Assembly (NCBI RefSeq): GCF_900091505.1
Contig: NZ_LT607409.1
Coordinates: 5,518,001 to 5,582,000 of the forward strand
Direction of reading: 5' to 3'
Length of the DNA stretch: 64,000 nt
Origin: Micromonospora chokoriensis
GTDB taxonomy: Bacteria; Actinomycetota; Actinomycetes; Mycobacteriales; Micromonosporaceae
Part shown: in pieces, positions 60,462 through 64,000 of the stretch
Layout of the letters: every line of letters starts with the position of its first letter
How positions within the stretch are numbered: the first letter of the stretch is position 1
Notes under the pieces: generated by a model
The model's database searches: none
Seen by the model: only the letters and a program-made list of their open reading frames with translations
Told to the model about the DNA's origin: nothing
Made by a program: the position numbers and the translations under genes

Positions 60462-62621
60462 TCACTCAGGGATCAGCTCGCTGAGTCGAGCCAGTGTATA
60501 TGCCTCCGACCCGTCCGGAAGGCCCTCGGGCTCCTGAACGCCGATGAACGTGACCGGCTCGTCCGGTAGCCGACCGTCCCACGTCACCACCTCGGCCTCT
60601 GCGCGCCAACGGTCGACAAGGTAGGCGACGGTGAGGTAGCGCCGCTCCATCAGTGCTCGCACTCGGTCGGCCGTGGTGAATGTGTTGTCCTCCACCCGGT
60701 TGAACGACGGCCAACCCCGCAGATACAGGTGCAGCCAGATGGCCTGCCAGCCGGCCTCGCTCCTGGCGAACACCATCGGCAGCGCGATCCGACCCTTGCC
60801 GCGCAGGTGCGAACGCGCCCGGACCGTCCGTGCGTCGAACGGGGCACCGCGCTGGTCCTGTGTGCGGGTCTGGTAGCCGAACATCGACTCGGCGACCTCG
60901 TCGAACGACTCGCCCGCGTAGATGTAGACCTGCGGAACGACATAGTGCCCGCCGCCCGTCAGGGGCATGTCGATGAACTCTGTCGCACCGTTCGTCGCCT
61001 CGGTGATGTCGCCGGAATGCACCACGCCGTCGTGGTGGTAGTTCGTCCACGACACGTGGCCTGCATCGTGGAACTCGTCATCGAGCAGCAGCACCGACAG
61101 GTCGTAGTCGGTGCGACGATGTGCCTGCCGCCAGTACATGAAGAAGCGCAGCAGCTCACCGGACACCGGTGACCGCGATCCCCTCGGAAGGACAGCGAAG
61201 CCGCCCTCCGCTGCTCTGCCGGACAGCGGCAGTGCGACGTCGAGCACCTCCGGGTCCACCAGTAACGGTCGATCCTGCTGCGGCAGTCGGGCGCTGATCT
61301 CGGTGTCGAGCAGCGACGACAGCTCGGCCACCAGCTCGGCCGGCAGCGGTGGCCGCTCGTCGGGACCTACCCACGCGCTGCGCGAGCGGCTCGCGAACAT
61401 CCGGGCCGACGCGCGCGTCAGCCGGTTGTCGACATGCTCCCGCAGCGAGAGCAGCACCCGTCCGGACGCCGAGCCGAGCGCACCGGTGACTGCGTCGACG
61501 ACAACGGCTCGCTCCGGCTCCGACGCCAGCCGCAGCAGCCGGTCCGCAGATCGCAGAAGCAGGCCCGGCGCGGCGGACAGCACCGAGGTGGCCGAACTGA
61601 TGGCGCCGGCGCGGATCGCCGCCTCCGCCCGACCGGCCAGGTTACGTACGCGCCGCTCGCCACGCGCGACCTCGAACACGGCCTGTGCGTGTGGCCACTG
61701 GTCGTACTCGTGCGGGTGCAGCCGCTCCCCGAGCCGCTTCCACCGCTCCGCGTAACGCACGACATCGCCGAGCTTGCCGGGACTCGCGCCGACGACGCCG
61801 TTCAGCGCGGCGAGAAGCACCCTGCGCTCGGGGCGTCGGAAGGCACGGAATCGCGTGGACGTCACGAGCGACGCGTCCCCGCCCGAGACCTGGCAGGCGA
61901 GGCGCAGCACGTCGGTCGTCGAGTCCACACCGACCAGCGGCCGACCGAGGACGAGCCGAATCCCGTTGAGCACGGCACGGTTCTCCCGTACCGGGATCTC
62001 GACCGGCTGCGCCCCGTCCACGCAGGCGACCGCGAGCTCGCTGAGGATCACGAGGTCCGCTTCGCCAAGCGGTGTGGAGCTACCGGCCAGCGCCAGGTAC
62101 AGCCGCGTTGCCTCCACGTCGACGGCGTCACCGAGGCGTAGCAGGGTCACCCGGTCACCGGCCGCGGTGACCAGCTCGTCGTGCGCGGCCAACAGCTCGG
62201 CATAGGTGTGCTGGTAGGTCCCATAGGCCGGCAGGTCCAGCAGGTTCACCGCACCCGAGGCGACGGCGTCCCGCAACTGCTCGTCGGTTGCCGTGACTCC
62301 GACGGTGAGAACGGCCGCCCGCAGCCGATCCGCCCAGAACTCGGTGGTGTCCGGCACGTCATCAGGGAAGCCGATGAAGTAGGCGTTGTGTCTGACATGG
62401 TCGCCCACCAGTTCGCGCACGGCGGAGACCACCATGGCTGCCAGGTCCATCGCCGGCGCAGGGGCCAGGGCACCGATGTGCTCCAGCAGAGCCCGCGACG
62501 CCGAGAAACCGACATCGAGGAGCGCCGCGTCCAGCTGTCGGGCCACGGCCGTGCCATCGCCAGCCGCGTCAGTGCTGACCGGCACGCGCAGGGTCTTCTG
62601 GATGATCAGTTTCTCGAGCAC
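60462..62621 (-). CDS. large protein with TerD-like C-terminal domain (SCO0854-like)
   Basis: A 719-residue protein. The N-terminal 500 residues are helical and repeat-like (FSASRALLEHIGALAPAPAM, NAYFIGFPDDVPDTTEFWAD, EYDQWPHAQAVFEVARGERR). The last 200 contain a TerD-type beta-sandwich: YDLSVLLLDDEFHDAGHVSW, VVHSGDITEATNGATEFIDM, VPQVYIYAGESFDEV. It resembles the MXAN_6230/SCO0854 group found with tellurium-resistance-type genes, but no other ter gene is here. I chose the GTG at 62621 because the longer frame would start inside the tRNA-like gene. Function unknown. Confidence 0.65.
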   Translation of the reverse strand: MLEKLIIQKTLRVPVSTDAAGDGTAVARQLDAALLDVGFSASRALLEHIGALAPAPAMDLAAMVVSAVRELVGDHVRHNAYFIGFPDDVPDTTEFWADRLRAAVLTVGVTATDEQLRDAVASGAVNLLDLPAYGTYQHTYAELLAAHDELVTAAGDRVTLLRLGDAVDVEATRLYLALAGSSTPLGEADLVILSELAVACVDGAQPVEIPVRENRAVLNGIRLVLGRPLVGVDSTTDVLRLACQVSGGDASLVTSTRFRAFRRPERRVLLAALNGVVGASPGKLGDVVRYAERWKRLGERLHPHEYDQWPHAQAVFEVARGERRVRNLAGRAEAAIRAGAISSATSVLSAAPGLLLRSADRLLRLASEPERAVVVDAVTGALGSASGRVLLSLREHVDNRLTRASARMFASRSRSAWVGPDERPPLPAELVAELSSLLDTEISARLPQQDRPLLVDPEVLDVALPLSGRAAEGGFAVLPRGSRSPVSGELLRFFMYWRQAHRRTDYDLSVLLLDDEFHDAGHVSWTNYHHDGVVHSGDITEATNGATEFIDMPLTGGGHYVVPQVYIYAGESFDEVAESMFGYQTRTQDQRGAPFDARTVRARSHLRGKGRIALPMVFARSEAGWQAIWLHLYLRGWPSFNRVEDNTFTTADRVRALMERRYLTVAYLVDRWRAEAEVVTWDGRLPDEPVTFIGVQEPEGLPDGSEAYTLARLSELIPE

Positions 62622-62676
62622 GTGGTTCCCCGTTCCGGTCAACTCCGGCAGTTGCCGCTCCGCAGCCGCGGCACAG

Positions 62677-62805
62677 TGGGTCGCCGGGGACTCGAACCCC
62701 GAACCCTTCGATCCAACCAGGAGAAGGAAGCACACCCATCACCGCGCAAGCGGGGAGCGGACACGCTACTCAGTCGAATGCTCTAGCCAGTTGAGCTAGC
62801 GACCC
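62677..62805 (-). tRNA. tRNA-shaped gene with 55-nt insertion in the anticodon loop
   Basis: On the minus strand all four arms of a tRNA are present and perfect: acceptor stem 62805-62799 with 62684-62678 (GGGTCGC/GCGACCC), D arm GCTC/GAGC, anticodon stem TTCGA (62778-62774) with TCGAA (62711-62707), and T arm CGGGG-TTCGAGT-CCCCG. Without the insertion it would be 74 nt. The anticodon loop region 62773-62712 is 62 nt instead of 7, so 55 nt are extra. No CCA is encoded. The amino acid cannot be assigned. It may be an intron, an insertion-killed tRNA or a special RNA. Confidence 0.75.
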
Positions 62806-62840
62806 AGATGTCGATCATCGCACCGGCCGGTCCGACATGG

Positions 62841-64000
62841 CTATTCCGTTTCGAGCTCGCCGGTTGGGCTACGCCCGCTTGTCCCGAAGACGCGATATCC
62901 GAGATCGGTCGGACCGGCGTGGTGGGACACCGCCGTCCGCGCGGGCGAGCGGCGGGCCAGGAGATACCCGATCACTGCGGCGGTGAGGCCGGCGAGCCCG
63001 GCCGTCGCGAAACCGCCCGCCGGCGCGGAGAGGTCGATCGCCACGCCGACGAGCGGGGATCCGAGCGCGAAACCAGCGCTCTGCGCCGACGACTGGAGGC
63101 CGATGACCTCACCCCGTACAGCAGGTGGCGCGAGCCCGCTCACCGCGTCAGCCACCCTGGCAAGGGTCGGCGCGGTGAGTAGCCCGCTACCGACGACTGC
63201 CACACACAGCCAGGGCCAGTCGTGGGCCAGCCCGGCGGGAATCGTCACGAGCCCGAGCAGGCCGAGCAGCAACCAGGTGGGCAGTGGGCGGGTCAGCGCG
63301 CCGTAGATCAGTCCGCCGATGACGGACGAGACGCCGAACACCACGACGACAACGGCGGCCCAGGACACCTGACCCGCCTCCCGCAGCGTGGCGACGATGG
63401 CGAGGTCGACGCCACTGAGCAGTGTTGTCGTCCCGAACGCCATGATCAAAGCGGCGACCATCGTGCCGCTCAGCCACCGCCTCCGTGGGGGGCGCTCCGC
63501 CGCGGCGGCGTCCGCCTCGCCCTCGGCGTGCAGGGGCGGGTTGAGTACGGCGATGCCGACACCGCCGGCCAGGATGGCGGCACCGACCCCCCACGCCACC
63601 ACCTCGGGAGACACCGTGGCCGCGCCGAGAATCACCACCGCCGGCCCCACGATGTACGACAGTTCGCCCTGCACCGATTCCAGCGCGAACGCGGCCCGGC
63701 GCTGCGTCGGCGTCGTCATCGCGGCGATCGCCTGTCTGCTCAGCGCCTGGGCCGGCACCATCAGCAGGCCGGCCACGAAGCTGGCGACCAGCAGGAGCCC
63801 GTACGGCAGGATCGGCACGCCCAGCCAGAACACGACCTGCACGGTGACGGTCACCAGCAGGACGAGGCGCAGGCCCCGCGAGTCGATCATGCGACCGAGC
63901 AGCGGCCCGCCCAACGCCACGCCGGCGGTCAGGGCCGCCGCCACACCACCCGCCGCCGCGTAGTTCAACTTCAGGCCGAGGACGACGAAGAGGGTCAGCG
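62841..64000 (-). CDS. MFS transporter, truncated by window edge
   Basis: The frame is open beyond 64000. About 386 residues are visible with eleven or so membrane helices. Typical MFS loop features are present (GRMIDSRGLRLVLLV between helices 2 and 3, a central Arg-rich loop ERPPRRRWLSGT). It resembles drug or sugar efflux transporters. Its stop is 36 bp from the 5' end of the tRNA-like gene on the same strand. Confidence 0.85.
   Translation of the reverse strand, partial: LTLFVVLGLKLNYAAAGGVAAALTAGVALGGPLLGRMIDSRGLRLVLLVTVTVQVVFWLGVPILPYGLLLVASFVAGLLMVPAQALSRQAIAAMTTPTQRRAAFALESVQGELSYIVGPAVVILGAATVSPEVVAWGVGAAILAGGVGIAVLNPPLHAEGEADAAAAERPPRRRWLSGTMVAALIMAFGTTTLLSGVDLAIVATLREAGQVSWAAVVVVVFGVSSVIGGLIYGALTRPLPTWLLLGLLGLVTIPAGLAHDWPWLCVAVVGSGLLTAPTLARVADAVSGLAPPAVRGEVIGLQSSAQSAGFALGSPLVGVAIDLSAPAGGFATAGLAGLTAAVIGYLLARRSPARTAVSHHAGPTDLGYRVFGTSGRSPTGELETE

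Overview
The window is very GC-rich DNA of actinomycete type. GTG starts and 4-bp ATGA/GTGA overlaps are common, and there are several secreted polysaccharide hydrolases, a CYP105-like P450 with its small ferredoxin, TPR-type XRE regulators and a HelD/HelR-type ATPase. A soil actinomycete of the Micromonosporaceae (Micromonospora-like) is my best guess. This is an inference from gene content and style, not a database result. No rRNA operon, CRISPR array, complete insertion sequence or prophage is visible.

Region by region. 1-5.3 kb: the tail of a LuxR-type regulator, then a secreted fusion of a PI-PLC X domain, a GH18 chitinase and a chitin-binding tail, a small membrane protein and a multicopper oxidase remnant. 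5.3-10.2 kb: an LtrA membrane protein, then an ABC-2 exporter divergent from a DesK/DesR-like two-component system. 10.3-18.0 kb: a GH15 enzyme, an orphan, a methyltransferase, a PPOX flavoprotein, a HelD/HelR-like ATPase and a secreted PQQ-type sugar dehydrogenase behind a CebR-like palindrome. 18.1-24.3 kb, all on the minus strand: an S15 peptidase, a thioredoxin lipoprotein, another lipoprotein, an M6 metalloprotease and a DapA-like aldolase. 24.5-27.5 kb: a PucR/CdaR regulator, a second chitinase and a GALAVG-repeat micro-protein. 27.8-33.1 kb: a 1383-residue hybrid kinase/PP2C/RsbW-like protein, a coupled STAS antagonist and an MpaB-like oxygenase.

33.1-40.4 kb is the accessory core. It holds repeats, orphan genes, a GNAT, and two diverged copies of a micro-operon of tiny cysteine-motif proteins linked by 4-bp overlaps. 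Each copy lies beside an XRE regulator. An HD hydrolase and an immunity-like fragment sit between them. I regard this as the best candidate for an undescribed system.

40.4-54 kb: cupin, DHFR-like reductase, AraC regulator, GNAT, SnoaL-like protein, a GH44 endoglucanase behind a second CebR-like box, P450 plus ferredoxin, an orphan, a GH67-like domain fused to a seven-helix membrane region, a nitronate monooxygenase divergent from an HxlR regulator, and a PhzF-like protein. 54-64 kb: GNAT, an S1-domain remnant, a DUF1963-like protein, zwf, a secreted serine protease, a large protein with a TerD-like end, a tRNA-shaped gene with a 55-nt insertion in its anticodon loop, and an MFS transporter running off the edge.

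Functionally, the secreted enzymes (two chitinases, GH44, GH67-like, sugar dehydrogenase, proteases) fit a saprophytic life on chitin, plant polysaccharide and protein. The two CebR-like boxes suggest that part of this set answers to cello-oligosaccharides. Strong hairpin terminators separate most convergent gene pairs.
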